Positions 12,501 to 24,354 of a stretch of 64,000 nt of DNA are shown here, one piece after another. Each line of letters opens with the position of its first letter. The first letter of the stretch is position 1. Both the position numbers and the translations under genes were made by a program. The notes beneath the pieces were generated by a model. It worked only from the letters and a program-made list of their open reading frames with translations, made no database searches and was not told the DNA's origin. The DNA comes from Dryas octopetala (lineage: Eukaryota; Streptophyta; Magnoliopsida; Rosales; Rosaceae), in contig OY992840.1 of NCBI GenBank assembly GCA_963921425.1, positions 9,240,501-9,304,500 of the forward strand, given 5' to 3'.

Positions 12501-14838
12501 TCTCATCCCTTAGACATGCTTCCACATTCTGAACCACGATGTCTGAATCGCTCAAATAAGATTCATGCATCATAGGTGATATATAAAAGTAAAAAATAAG
12601 AAAGATGTAAAAGGAAGGCTGATTCAAACACAATCAACAACATATAAAGAGAACTTTCTAGAAAGATCAATGCAAGCATATGCTGAAAATGAGAAGTGAA
12701 TTTAATTAAGATAAAATAAAATGATTGACATAAAAACTAACAGAAAGAAAAAATGGAGCTAACAAATTATGTAATTACAGAAAATCAGTAGCAACAAAGA
12801 AACAGAACCCTACCGCACTGAAAGTATTTGTTCTTGGCCGAAGATGAGCTTTTGTTCTCAAAAATTCTCTGCTCACCCTTTTCTTTTGGATGGGATAGGA
12901 AGGATCACTTTTTCCAACCTACAAGGTGAAGAACACATACAAAATTATTCCAATTATTTTGTTGGAAAACTAGCAGCTTGAAATACATGATGAAATGCAG
13001 ATCTGTATTTGCACATCGAAAGGGAGCAAACCTACTTCTTCTATTCCCAGTTATCCAGGTCATTTTTTCAGAGAGACACCTCATCACTGCTTGTAATTAT
13101 AATTCAAAGTTCTCTTCGTTATAAATTACTCATTAAGAGACCTGAGAGTAAGACATACCTACATGAACACATCCCAAAAGTACCAGACGATGTGGGACTA
13201 TGCTAACACTCCCCCTGAACACCATATCTAGAGCCACTCAACCCTCCCCCTCCACACAGGGCAGGAGACATGAACCTAACTCATCCCTACTATACAGATG
13301 CATTGAAACAATGATAAACCTATGGGTAGAACTCATCCTTAAAAATTGACTTCAAATAAAGGGTGTCCATGTGTTTATACAACACACAGAACATCCCAAC
13401 AGTTCCCAAGGGGTGTGGGACCGTACTAACAATGATAACAACAAGAATTCAGGACTCAGGCTTACATCTTGATGCTTATCCTTCAAAAAAGAATCTACTA
13501 AGTTCAGGCATGGTCCCAATACATGGAACAGTAGTCCTTAATTAGAGATATATCATGCTTTTTATTTATAGTAGGAGGCTTGAGGCAAAACCCTTCACCT
13601 GTAGTTGTGTGAGTCAAAACCCTGACCTTTTTCCCCCAAAAATACAGACTTTTTATAAGGCACGAACCCCACCCTGGGCCCCCCAGGCAGTGCATGCACA
13701 ATGAGAACCAAACCCTAAATCATTGTGGACATATCAAATAAATGTAGTAAAAGATTCCATTTTAAGTGATTGCATGGTCCTAAACAACGCAACATTGGTA
13801 CAACTGGAAAACAATGAGAAGGGGCAAACAGGACTGAAGAAATGATAAACTCCCATCACATTCCATCAAAATAGCAGACAAGCTAGACATAGATGACAAG
13901 AAATACTAACCACAACAATTTTCTTGACCTTCAATTCCACTTTTTGCTTTGATCCTTGGCTTGTAGCTAAAATCCCTTGCACCCATATCGATGCACCAGT
14001 TGTAATTGAGCCAGATTCTACCTATCAATAAGCTCCACAGCTTGAAGTAAAGACACAATGATATGCCTCAAATTCCATTTTAATTATCAGGAAAATTCCT
14101 CTTGCTCTAACACAAAAGAATGAACAGAACAAACCCATATTATTATAGATAGAACTCATGCAAACCAAATATAGACACATTCCATAAGCAAGCCCAAGAA
14201 TGCTTGCTCCTTTCTTGAAGCCTACGCCAATTCTAATACACATTGACTGGTAAAAGTACCTGATCATAACCATCAACATCTGAACCCATCACACATTGCA
14301 TGTTTGACAGACAGGACCCATCATTAACCTAAATACGAAATTCAACAAAAAAATATATTCAAATTACTAAACGAAAACCAAAGCATTAGGAAAAAGAATT
14401 ACTTACACAATTATTGTTATTTGTTAGAGTTACCTCAATGAACGTAACGCTGCTTTGGACCCGAAGAGTCCGAACCCAACCCGTAACCACCAAAGTCTGG
14501 CCCAACCGGCCCAGCCCTTCATCGGGCCCACCCTTGATGTCCGCGACCTTGAGCTTCTTCCTGAACTCCCCAACTCTGCTGTTGCCGCCGCTTTCGGCCT
14601 TCCACTTTTCGGCGATTTCCGGCTTGGTCCTCTCGGCGGCGCCGCCGGAGTGAAGAGCTCCGGCGATAACGGTGCAGAAGGAGCTGCGGCGAGGGACGGA
14701 AAATGGGCGGGGAATAAATGGCGGGAAGATTGGAAGTTTGGATTGGGTTGGGGTTTTGGGGTAGAAGGAGAGGAAGCGGAGGGTGGTTGAGTAGGGGTTG
14801 AAGCGGAGAGAAGGAGCTGGTGCTAAGGCAGCAGCCAT
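6992..14838 (-). CDS. SYNO: Asparagine-tRNA ligase, chloroplast/mitochondrial type
   Basis: A class II aminoacyl-tRNA synthetase that charges tRNA-Asn in the organelles. Fifteen exons (descending): 14838-14434, 14328-14260, 14021-13911, 12918-12814, 11927-11790, 11314-11234, 10371-10294, 10204-10136, 10036-9965, 9823-9740, 9539-9453, 8628-8533, 8407-8333, 7480-7354, 7107-6992. They sum to 1713 nt, or 570 residues, close to the known plant organellar length. Residues 1 to about 55 are rich in Pro, Ser, Arg and Phe and look like a transit peptide. The OB-fold anticodon-binding domain follows (about 110-200). Motif 2 is FRAEN at 337-341, and motif 3 is GLGFER near 539-544. The C-terminus is TPGSAEF. 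The intron after DYPK (8532-8408) starts with GC rather than GT. Intron 13910-12919 holds a degenerate TRIM and intron 8332-7481 a solo LTR. Confidence 0.96.
7752..8290 (+). mobile_element. Probable solo LTR (Ty1/copia-like) inside an AsnRS intron
   Basis: The segment reads like a plant LTR on the plus strand, antisense to the host gene. It begins with TGTTGAAG. A TATA box and transcription start context (TCTATAAATAGGG) lie at about 7960. A transcribed leader follows, then a GATCACACGGGGACGTAAGC...GTGTTCTCGTGTG segment typical of the R/U5 end of copia-class LTRs. No internal domain flanks it, so it appears to be a solo LTR. The right boundary is uncertain and no target duplication was found. 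Confidence 0.55.
9555..9590. repeat. (AG)n microsatellite in AsnRS intron
   Basis: An uninterrupted AG dinucleotide run of about 36 bp lies in the intron between the exons ending at 9740 and starting at 9539. It is likely length-polymorphic. Confidence 0.9.
13085..13431 (-). mobile_element. Degenerate TRIM-like element in AsnRS intron 3
   Basis: Read on the minus strand, two diverged LTR-like copies begin with TGTTAG, followed by GTCCCACA and TTGGGATGT motifs. One starts at 13431 and the other at 13208. The purine run TCAGGGGGAG immediately before the second copy looks like a polypurine tract. The order LTR, short non-coding interior, PPT, LTR is that of a terminal-repeat retrotransposon in miniature. 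The outer edge near 13085 and the primer-binding site are not clear. Confidence 0.42.
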
Positions 14839-15152
14839 TTTTGTGCTTCTGTATTTTGGTGGCTTTTGCTGTGTGACTGTCTTTCAGTGGCGCCTTTTAA
14901 ATATCCGCTCTCACACTTCGTCTGCCTTCCTCCACGATTATTTACACTAGTTTTTTAAAAAATAAAAAATAAAATTAACACAATTGTTTTACATCCATTG
15001 ACTTTAGCCTTGAGCTATGTTTTTTTATTTTAATTTCCAAAATGATTATGATTAGATATTAAATTTTGATTTATGTATCAAATTTAAAAAATATAGTTCT
15101 ACCGAGCACTCGTGGCTGTTTATGGAGCACTCGGGAGACCTTTTTTTTTGTG
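14839..15152. other. AsnRS 5' flank
   Basis: Upstream of the AsnRS start codon the sequence is ordinary promoter-like DNA. It is AT-rich between about 14940 and 15090. No clear TATA box or other gene could be assigned. Confidence 0.4.
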
Positions 15153-16452
15153 ACCAGTTTGAGTTTGTGTTAGTTTAGGACACATATTTATGATTTGTAT
15201 TAATGTGGGACAATTTGCCAATTCTGTTAAACTTTTTGTTAAAATGAAAGATAATTTGGTCATTTTATATTTTAAAAACAAAAAATAATAATAAAAAACT
15301 ATAAAAAAATTTTTAACTACTACAAAAATCATTAAAAGTTTAAAACTAAAAAAAGTTAACATTTCAAAAAGATTAAAACTAAAAACCCACAAAAATAGAA
15401 AATTACATAAAAACAAAAAAACAGAAAATGAAAAAAAAGCAAATTACCCAAAGCCAAATCGGGCTGGGCTTGCTGCTGGGAGGGGATCGGGGTGGGGAGG
15501 AAAGGGGGAAAAGAGGAGAGTGGGTTTTGGGTTCTGAGTTTCAGGTGGGTTTGTGGATTCTAGGTTTTGGGGGTTTTGGGAGTTCTCAGTTCTGGGTTTT
15601 AGGTGGGATTTGTAGGGGTCTGGTTTCGGTGGTGTTGGTGGCAGAGGGTGAATTGAAAGGAGCGGGGAGATAGAGTGAGGCAGAGAAAGAAGTAAGGGGG
15701 TGGGTTTCAGTGGGAAGCAGGGGGAGGGCCGGCAACAAGGAGGAGAGGGGAGGGGGCACCTGCGCCTGCTGGAGAGAAAGGGAGGGAGAAGAGAAGGAAA
15801 GAGAGAGAGGGGCTCGGGGTGGGGGGAAAAAGAAGAAGAAAATAAAGAGAGGAGGCGGTGTGCACAAGATGGGGCTGGGAGAGAAGGAAATGGGGCTGAA
15901 AAGGTAAGTTCGAGGCTGGCAAGAGCACCGAGGTTGGGTGGAGATGGGATCGAGAGAGGTGAGAGATGAGAGTTTTGACAAATCATAAAATTAGTTTTAA
16001 ATATTTTGATTTATTTTTAGTAGTAAATTTTTTGCTTTTTTTTTTTTTTTTAGTTTTTTTCATTTTTGTTAACAGAGTTGACAGATTGTCTCATATTAAT
16101 ACAAATCCTAAATATGTGTCTTATGTTGAGAGTAATGTGGAGCAATGTCCCACATCGGAAAACTAAAGCTTAGCATATGTGCTTATAAGCCTTGGGCCTC
16201 TCCACCCATTGCCAATTGGTTTTTGGTTGGATGCTCTAATTCTATCATGGTATCAGAGCTTGGTTATCCGCATGTAAGGCCTAACTGCCACACGTGCTCC
16301 CACGTCACCCAATACAATTTGTTCACGTGTAAGGCTCAAAATATCGCCACACGTACGGGGGCGTGTTGAGAGTAATTTGGAGCAATGTCCCACATCGGAA
16401 AACTAGAGCTTTCTAATTCTATCATCTTAAATTAGCACAAACCCAAACTGGT
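15153..16452. mobile_element. Inverted-repeat (MULE/foldback-like) element with purine-rich core
   Basis: The arm at 15153-15240 is repeated in inverted orientation at about 16060-16123 and, after a nested TRIM, 16430-16452. Identity is roughly 80% over about 85 bp. Shared words include TTAATACAAATC, AAATATGTGTC and CAAACTGGT. The interior is AT-rich next to the arms and then strongly purine-rich on the plus strand (GGGGAGG, GAGAGAG) from about 15470 to 15920. No transposase is encoded; open frames here are low-complexity. The outer ends were not fixed. A related element lies at about 57900-58270. Confidence 0.6.
16124..16424 (+). mobile_element. TRIM retrotransposon, complete with 5-bp target duplication
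   Basis: The left LTR is 16124-16247 (TGTTGAGAG...TCTATCA). It is followed directly by a tRNA-Met-type primer-binding site TGGTATCAGAGC (16248-16259). The 116-bp interior is non-coding and ends in a purine tract (GGGGGCG, 16357-16363). The right LTR, 16364-16424, starts TGTTGAGAG and ends TCTATCA but lacks 63 bp present in the left one; the deletion is flanked by GCT at both edges. The 5 bp before and after the element are identical (TCTTA, 16119-16123 and 16425-16429). A terminal-repeat retrotransposon in miniature, non-autonomous, nested in the right arm of a larger inverted-repeat element. Confidence 0.92.
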
Positions 16453-18368
16453 GTCCTAAACTAAGATTAACCCCAAAATAAGTGTCATGTTTGAAATTTT
16501 ATTTTATTTTTATTATTTTTTTTATACAAACTCAACTGTGAATGTCTAACAATCACAATTTTTTTATTGATTTGTTCTTTTTTCAGTGTTTGCGAGGCCC
16601 CCAAGCCTAAATAAAAAACATTAAACCCTTTTAAACTTGAAAGCAAACGTGACTTTAAAGCAAATGTCTAACAACCACAACTTTTTTACTGATTTTTTAC
16701 AACTGTGACTGTTCGATAATCACAACTTTAAAATAAACCGAAAAAACAAAAATAAAAAACTAATGAAAAACCACCGAGCGCTATTTGTCAAAAAATTCAC
16801 ATTTCATACAAATTTGTGACCTAATAAAAAATGTCTTGCTCTAGCTAGGTTAGTACCTAAACTAAAAAAAATTAGTGTCTTGCTGCTTTGTTGAAAAACA
16901 ATTGATATTTGGTATTTAATCATTATCTTCTATTATTTTAACACAATTAGCTATTGATGCCATGATATTTTTATCTCAAATAATACAAGAAAAAAGAGAG
17001 AATGATCATTGAAGTCCACTTTTAAGCCTGCTTTGTTTAATAATTTACCTAATGTTTTCAAATGGTAAACTGGGCATATGATTGTGTTAGTATATTTATT
17101 TTTCACACATATACATGTAACAAAAAAACAAAAGAACCAAACAGTCTGTAAGGTCAGATTGAATCTATCTCCACCTTCCAGTTTCTATACAAAGCCCCTC
17201 TCTTCTTCACTCAAAGAGGTAATGCACTCTCTTTATCTGTCCCTAAGTTTAATTATGCCAATATATTTGCAGTGGATGGAGAAGAACCATAACTTTGGAG
17301 ACAAGGAACACATTTTTCTCTCAACAAAGTTTACATATCGGCATGCATTAGGAACTGCCTTATTTTTCTTGATTGCTGTTTTATAGTCCAGTTATCACTC
17401 TCTTCAACAATGCATAGAATTTTTGGTTGTTACAGGGCCTGAGTAATTTAGATGCCCATTTGTGTGTTTGTGTTTAGCCTTGAATGTTTAACATTCAAAG
17501 AAGATGCATGTTTTGGAGTATATGCCAAAGATTGAAGAGATATATCAGTTACACTTCCAAGTTCCAACGCCTCTAGGAAGCGAAACTTTATGCAATATTA
17601 CACAGATTTAAGTTAAACTTGTGTATAGGCACATCCCAACACAGTAGTAGAGACCCCTTGCTAGTAGTTGCGCTTTGAGCCATGTGCAAAAATATTGCAA
17701 TGGTCAATGTCAAAAGTGCTGCTGCAGGGTTTTTCCATAACATACAAACTCATCGCAACGGCCAGTGTCAAGAGTTCAATATCAAAATCTCAGGCTTTCA
17801 AATTCCATGCTCTGTCTGCTTGAACTCATTTTAGGGAAAAAAAAAAAAAAGATCCTTAGCATGAATGCTTCAGTCCAAAGAAAAGAGTAGTAGAATCTCA
17901 CTTTTCCAAGAACAACTGTAGACTTTTTATCAGAAAACAATATGTGAAAAGAATAAACACACATCCAAAAAAGAAAAAAATGATTTGGGTTTCCACAAGG
18001 CTTGAGCTGTTTCCTTATTTTATCTATTTTGTAACTAATGACATGGACTCAACCAGTTTGTTTCTACAATAGAATGCAAGGTTTGACAGAGGCTTATTAA
18101 TGAAACTCACTGTTTAAATGTAACATTACAGAGGCTTCCCTGCATCATTTCTCACAGAAAGCGAAAGGGAATAACAAAACAGAGCCACTCTATTCCATAA
18201 GATTGCTTTTGTATTTCAAAGATTCACACAAAAAGGTGTCCCAGATGCGGCGAAAATTTTGCTGATGATTGTAGGGACTCTACTCAATTTTCTATTGAAT
18301 CATCTCAAAAGGAGACGCTAACAGCATATACAAGAACAAGATAAACATGTCTCAGCTGATCCCACAAG
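16453..18368. other. Intergenic region upstream of PIG-L 3' end
   Basis: This 1.9-kb AT-rich stretch holds no supported gene. Two partial direct copies of a segment with TGTCTAACAA(T/C)CACAA lie near 16545 and 16665. The last few hundred bases probably include the PIG-L 3' UTR. Confidence 0.5.
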
Positions 18369-21300
18369 CTACTTCATCTTTCTAAGCGTGTTCACGTAGG
18401 TATAACTGGAAAATGCTACAAAAAGTTTGCGGAACCTGCAGATATCAAAAGCAAATCTTTTAAAAAGGAAGAATAGCTCATTGGACTGTCTCTAGAAACA
18501 TGTCCAATTTAGGGATGGCCAGAAATTTATTACTTTGATTTTTTTTAAGTTGATGAAAGTCAATAAGATTCACAAAAATGGGAGAACATTGGTTGAGATC
18601 TCACAACAACGGTTTCCAACTACTCTCAATTTTTTTTTTTTGGTCTAAATACTTATTAGTTTATTTTTTCTGGTCGAACTACTTTCAACTGATAAAAAGT
18701 AAAAACATACCAAACCCATTGGCTTGAATGTTGTGCCATCGCTAGGAAGCTCTTTCGGGGCTGCTCATTTAGCAAGCAATGCAACACTTCGTGTGAGCAA
18801 TGCATGGGATACAAATCAGACAACCATATATCCAATGGTCCGCTATACTTGCGTAATATATTGGTACTGACCTGGAAACAATAATGGGGACAACAAAAGA
18901 TAAATTTATCACTAGTTGAACAATATATATGCTTAGTATATGCTACTTCTTTAACTAGAATTAGAGTAACAGAGTGCAAAAAAATAAAAAGTCATCACCA
19001 ACATGACATTATTATGTAAGAACTTAGTTGAAATAAAGTTTCGTTATTTGAGAACAGATCAGAATTTCAGAATACTTAATGATTGTAGATGGTATTAATA
19101 TTTGTGAACCTGTCAACCACTAGAATTGGAAGAGTTAACTAAAAGCCACTGATTTGAAATAAAAGAAGAATAAAATCTAAAGAAGAGAAAACATACAAGT
19201 TCCCAGGCTTCAATATTCCTTTGTGAAGATGCATCTAAGAGCTTCCTGCTTACAACATGAACAAACATTAAAGAGACTTGGACCATATTCTATCGAGCAA
19301 CAGTAAACAGATAATACACAAAATTGTCATCCAGGAAGTGGTACAGCCACCAAAATGGGAACCAACAATAGGCAACTAACTGAATTCATTTAAGGCAACT
19401 ACATCATTGTCTTATTTTATGCAGTCACAACAGTTGTAAGAATTTGCAGGAGTATTCTCATCAATTAATAATGTTTTAAATGCTGTGCGGAGACCTAAGT
19501 GGAAAACCTTTTTCAATGAGAAGACTTCAGTTTGGGCTGAGTGGTATACACTAGGCTAAGCAACAATACCTCACAGCCAAAACTAGAGGTTCACTCCTTT
19601 CATTTTATCACCGTCGGAAGTACAATTAAAAATTAAAAAGAGTTTAAGCTTTTTTTAAAAAAAATTTGTCAGAAGAAGTTTCACTCCTTTCATTTTATTT
19701 CCTTGAAGTCTTAACAGTTAGCAAAAAAAAGTACCAAAGAAGTCCAATACATTTGTAGTAAATTCAAGACAAAGGTAATATCAAAACAAAATGGCCAATT
19801 GAAGACAAACCATCCACATCTTTATTAAACCAACTTGCTAAAAATTGGAAAATTTAATCACAATTTCTACCAATGAAACAATGTTCAAAATAGCTACTTT
19901 TAACTCTCCCAATTCCTTTTAGGGGATGACATTAGAAGTTAAAGTTTGTCTGAAAGTGGTAAGTATGTAAGGTTTGAAACTTTAAATGATAGATGGTAGA
20001 AAAACTGACCAGCAAAAGAATATATTCACTTGACGTAAAGAGTAGTTATCAATCTTAACTTTTTGTAACATTTATTTTAGTGTCATAAGATATCAAACAT
20101 ATATAGGTAAACATATAAGAGGAAACTCCTTTCAGTTTTAAAAATATTAATCAAATGTGATAACAGAGTTCAACTAACCTTACCCCATAATGCACAGCAC
20201 GGTGATTACAATGGCCTGAAACTCCGTGATGATCAAAAGTAATTATCTGATAAAGCCCATGTGGAATGGATCTTAGAAATTAGAAATGTGATCGAAACAT
20301 TAGCTAAAATTTTTTACAAAAACAGCAGTCCACTAAATGCTTATTGCATCACCATGAAAAGACAAGAACTTCAGCAGAACCAAAATTCACCAGCAGAAAT
20401 GACAATAGATGGTAGAAAGATAAAGCATTAATTTGTTTTGAAGGGTTATCTTACCAAGTCAATGTCATGACTCACAATTTCCTCTTCAATAATCTTTGCC
20501 AGTAAATTATGGTTCCAAACTTTGCCAAAACCATCCTAAGGATTGAAGAATATGCAGTTATAGACACCTCAAGATAGTAATAGAAATTATACTAGTTGAA
20601 TAGTTGAGCAAAAACCTGAAGATCAGGGTGGTCAAGAATCTTCACATGTTGATGTGGAACCTGAATATCCAATTTCGAATGTTATAAAATCTAAAATAAT
20701 GCTCTGGTGAAAATACTTAACAATGATTCATAGGTTACAAAGGAAAAAAAAAAAGTTCTGCAAGCAACAACCCTTAATAGGATCTTCAGGATTGGATGAA
20801 ATGAAGTTAACAACACTTGAACAACTTTAGTGATGGGTGGAATGCATGTACAGAAGCTTAAGTTTTAGCTCACAACATTATACCAAGTGAATTTCAAAGC
20901 CTCAACTCTCTTGTTCCACATTGCATACTACCTTGAGGATTGCAGAAGCCTGGTAGAGCTCTTCTTTTCTGGTAATTCCTTTGCCATCTGCATCACCTAC
21001 AACAGATGAAACTAAAAATTAATTACTCTCTGGAAAGATACATAACAATTAGTTACAATAAGCTGTGGTTAAGGCTAAATCTATTGTAACGCAATAGAAT
21101 GAAACCACCAGAAAGATCTGGAGGGAAATTCTTATCCCATCCCAAGGAATGGGCTTACCTTTACTCTAGATACATTTATGGATGGAAAACTTAACTCTTG
21201 TATAAGTTGCTACTCAAACTGCACTCAGTGTGTAAGTTGTTACTATAATACACACAAATCTTATAAGTTGTGATTATAAAATTTTTAACCCACAAAACCT

Positions 21301-22618
21301 AAGTTATTTTCACTTTTCCTGTTGGTTACAGAGAACCAAAACCAATACTTCAAAACCGATTAAGTAGAGTTAAATAGTTTCCATAACCAATGATGACCTC
21401 AGCTGTGCTGTATAATTTACAACTCTGTCATTTGATCTGAAAGATCCCTAATAATAGTCTAGGGTTGTGTTTATGTAAAATTGATCCACTTGATGTAATC
21501 AAAGGAAAATTACCAAACCAAGTACAAGGCAAGGGGTTCAACCTTGTCTTTGTCCAGCAGAGGAATTCGAACAATAATATATAGACAATCCACAAACTTA
21601 TCTAATGTGGAAGAGTTCCTACTTCAAAGGGCTATTAGGAGAAAAAGTCATTCCACCACAATTTTAATTTGTGAGCAAGTTTATGGTTTAAGTTAACGGA
21701 GATAGAAGTTTAATTAAAATACCAAAACGAAAAATGTAAAATGTCTAACAAACCAGTACATGTATCTGAACTTGAAAAATGCAAAGAAAAAGTTATATGC
21801 AGATGAAAGTATGTTACAGATTTTAAACAACAAAAAAAAGTGAGTATTACCAATTGACAAGCATAAAATGTGAATATCATGCCCTCTCGAGGTGAGGTAG
21901 TTTATTGTAGGAGTAAAAAACCTGCAGAAATGCAACAAAAAGTTTTAGCACAACATAACTATAAATCGCAATGCATCACACTATACACTTTGGCCCAAAA
22001 AAAAGACCTCATCTCTAAACATAAAAGCGTCACAGTTGGATAGGAAAAAGAAAACCCTTCAAACAAATGAAATTAGGCCATCAGCCAATCAGTAGAGTAG
22101 TGCCAACACCCATTTTTCCCTTTTTGGCCACTAAGTAGTGCTAATCGTCATGGATAATATTTAACTTTGAAAGTATATTCATATATCAACATAGAAGGGC
22201 ATTAGAGGCAAGCTGATGTTTATTTGGTCAAGATAAATTCTCCCAAGACCCCATTCCAACATTCAAGAAGTACCAACTCAAACTAAGAGCTAAAGAACTC
22301 AGTTGAAATCAGCAGTATTAGAAGCAGTGATAATGCAATTTTGTATGGCTATGCTTACATGGACTCATCATCTGGGTGGGCAACAACCAGCAATACATTT
22401 CTCTTGTTGACACCACCACCTGATTTAATGAATACATTGTACTTAATCAATAAACAGAAAAAACACCCAGAAAAGAAGAAAGCTCATGCAGACCACCCAC
22501 CATTACTCGAATTATTCAAAAAAACACCCTTGGAAGGTGAATATGAACCAAGAAGAATTTTGCATAGAGAAGCTACCCACAGTACAATCACAGAAGAAAT
22601 AATCAAGAACCATGCCAT
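18369..22618 (-). CDS. PIGL: N-acetylglucosaminyl-phosphatidylinositol de-N-acetylase (PIG-L)
   Basis: This enzyme performs the second step of GPI-anchor synthesis, removing acetyl from GlcNAc-PI at the ER membrane. Ten coding exons (descending): 22618-22501, 22419-22359, 21921-21851, 20996-20932, 20660-20616, 20535-20455, 20246-20179, 19245-19197, 18871-18711, 18435-18369. They give 261 residues, the usual family length. An N-terminal membrane segment spans about residues 3-25. The signature AHPDDE at 53-58 supplies metal ligands and catalytic Asp. The second metal-binding region is DHHGVSGHCNH near 152-162. The C-terminal block SSYTYVNTLRKMK ends at a TAG. An in-frame TAG precedes the chosen ATG by one codon. 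The 5' UTR appears spliced: acceptor at 22630-22631, and candidate upstream donors after 23056 and 24037. Confidence 0.95.
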
Positions 22619-24354
22619 CTAGCATGCCCCTGCAGACACAAAAAACATGTTTTCTGTGATACCCAATTCATAAAAACAAACAACCAGCACTCCGAAGTCA
22701 AGAATGGAACAAACAGAGTAAGCCCACAAAAAAAAAGATTGAATATAGTCCATTGCCTGCAATTTTAAGTAGCATTTATCAAACACATGGATTCCAATAC
22801 CAGAAAACTATGAATGCCATCAATGGTAGTAAGAGTTAAACATTCACTTATAAATAAGCAATACTGAGTCTGTGATGGGTTTAAGGAAGCCTCAAAAATT
22901 TGATAATAACAATAAATCCAATAACCCAATATGGATCTCCGATAACTAAAATGAAATGCATAAAAACAGTTATAGATTAAAATAAAGAGCAAGATCGTGC
23001 TCTTGAAATAGATTTCGAGGTCAGAAGATAAAGAGGAGTTAAGTAGCGTGCTCACCTGTATGAGCCAGAGAGCAATCTCTTTCTGTTTCAGACGAAAATT
23101 TTCTCAGAAAATTACTTCTGGGAATTACCAGGACGGATTCAGGATTTCAAACTGGAGTGGGCTAAAAAAAACTCGACTGTACGAGGAAATTTCATTAATA
23201 AACAAAAAAGATACACCTAGCAACCTTACTTCTAGCAATATGCAACTAAGATTTTAAGATTGAAATATGCAGCTTACCAAACCAACAATAATGAAATATA
23301 CAACTTGTTTTCCGAACTTCCACTTCCAAAGATTGAGCTTACTGAACTTGGCACCTGAAATTTACAAGCAATCCCACATCAATCAAGTTGATCACATATG
23401 CTTTTACTAATGAAATCTGTGTCCATATGTTCGGACATCATATACTCTCTCACACTCTACGGGACCAAACTTCGTCTTTGTCTTCTTTTTACTAGAATTC
23501 TATGATTGCTTTTATGGCCATCGGCCCATGGCTTGTTCTATTCAGCAACTGGAGACTATACATATACAAGTTAGACTTTACTAAGTAAACAAGAATGCAG
23601 ATAAACATACAAAACAATTCTACTGGAGTAATGGACTTGCTCTTTCTTCCTGCCCCTCACCAGGCAGTCAGCACTCCCACCCCATATACAAATACAACGC
23701 AAGTATTGTAGCTGATAATTGGTAATGGAGAACCAAAAGCTATATGTTTAAGAAAAAAAAAAAAAACTGATTTGTTAAAAATTTGGGGTAATATTGAAAT
23801 GGGTATGGGTCTGATCATTGGGAATTCGGGCATAAAATCCAACAAAATAAAACATTCCTAAATTTAATCCCTAAATTCAAATGGGGTTCTCAGTTCTCAC
23901 ATTTAAACCTAACCTAAATACTCAAATTTAATCCCTAAATAACTAAATTCACACCTAAATTCATCCCCAAAGATTTAAACTAAAATTAAACTTAGAAAAA
24001 AAAAAAAAAAAAAAAAGAGAGATTCAAGAGAAATACCTGCCCATGCGGAAAATAAAGATTGAAGGCGATGATTTGGATGGCTAGTGAGTGGTGAGACTGA
24101 GTGAAAACTGAGAGTTGAGAGTCTTGAGACTTGAGTGAGAGTTGAGACAGAGCGAGGGACCAGAGACCAGCGAGAGAACGAAGAGTGTGGTCGTTTTGTT
24201 ATTTTAATCAGGGTGGGCTGGGCTTATAACATACTAAAAATGTACGACATTCACTCGTCCCAATCGTCTATTTCTATTAGATCCCCCATCTTTGACAGAA
24301 GAACACCCTAATCATCCATCCCTTACGGGCAAGACCACCGGACCGGAGCAAACG
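22619..24354. promoter_or_regulatory. Shared 5' region of PIG-L (-) and zinc-finger gene (+)
   Basis: The divergent starts of the two genes share this region. On the minus strand a spliced PIG-L leader is likely: CAG/GTATTT at 24037/24036 and CAG/GTGAGC at 23056/23055 are good donors. The leader's first exon would lie at about 24040-24200, leaving fewer than about 200 bp to the plus-strand start. This suggests a bidirectional promoter, with no obvious TATA box seen. Poly-A/T runs lie at about 23751 and 24000. No other coding sequence is supported. Confidence 0.5.

Noticed and set aside
15444..15986. Open frames of 131-180 codons on the minus strand and 89 on the plus strand
   Set aside because: Low-complexity Pro/Ser/Leu or Gly/Arg/Glu sequence from the purine-rich core of an inverted-repeat element; overlapping frames on both strands are all open.
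24292..24354. Upstream start for the zinc-finger protein at 24292
   Set aside because: That codon is TTG; the first ATG in frame is 24355.
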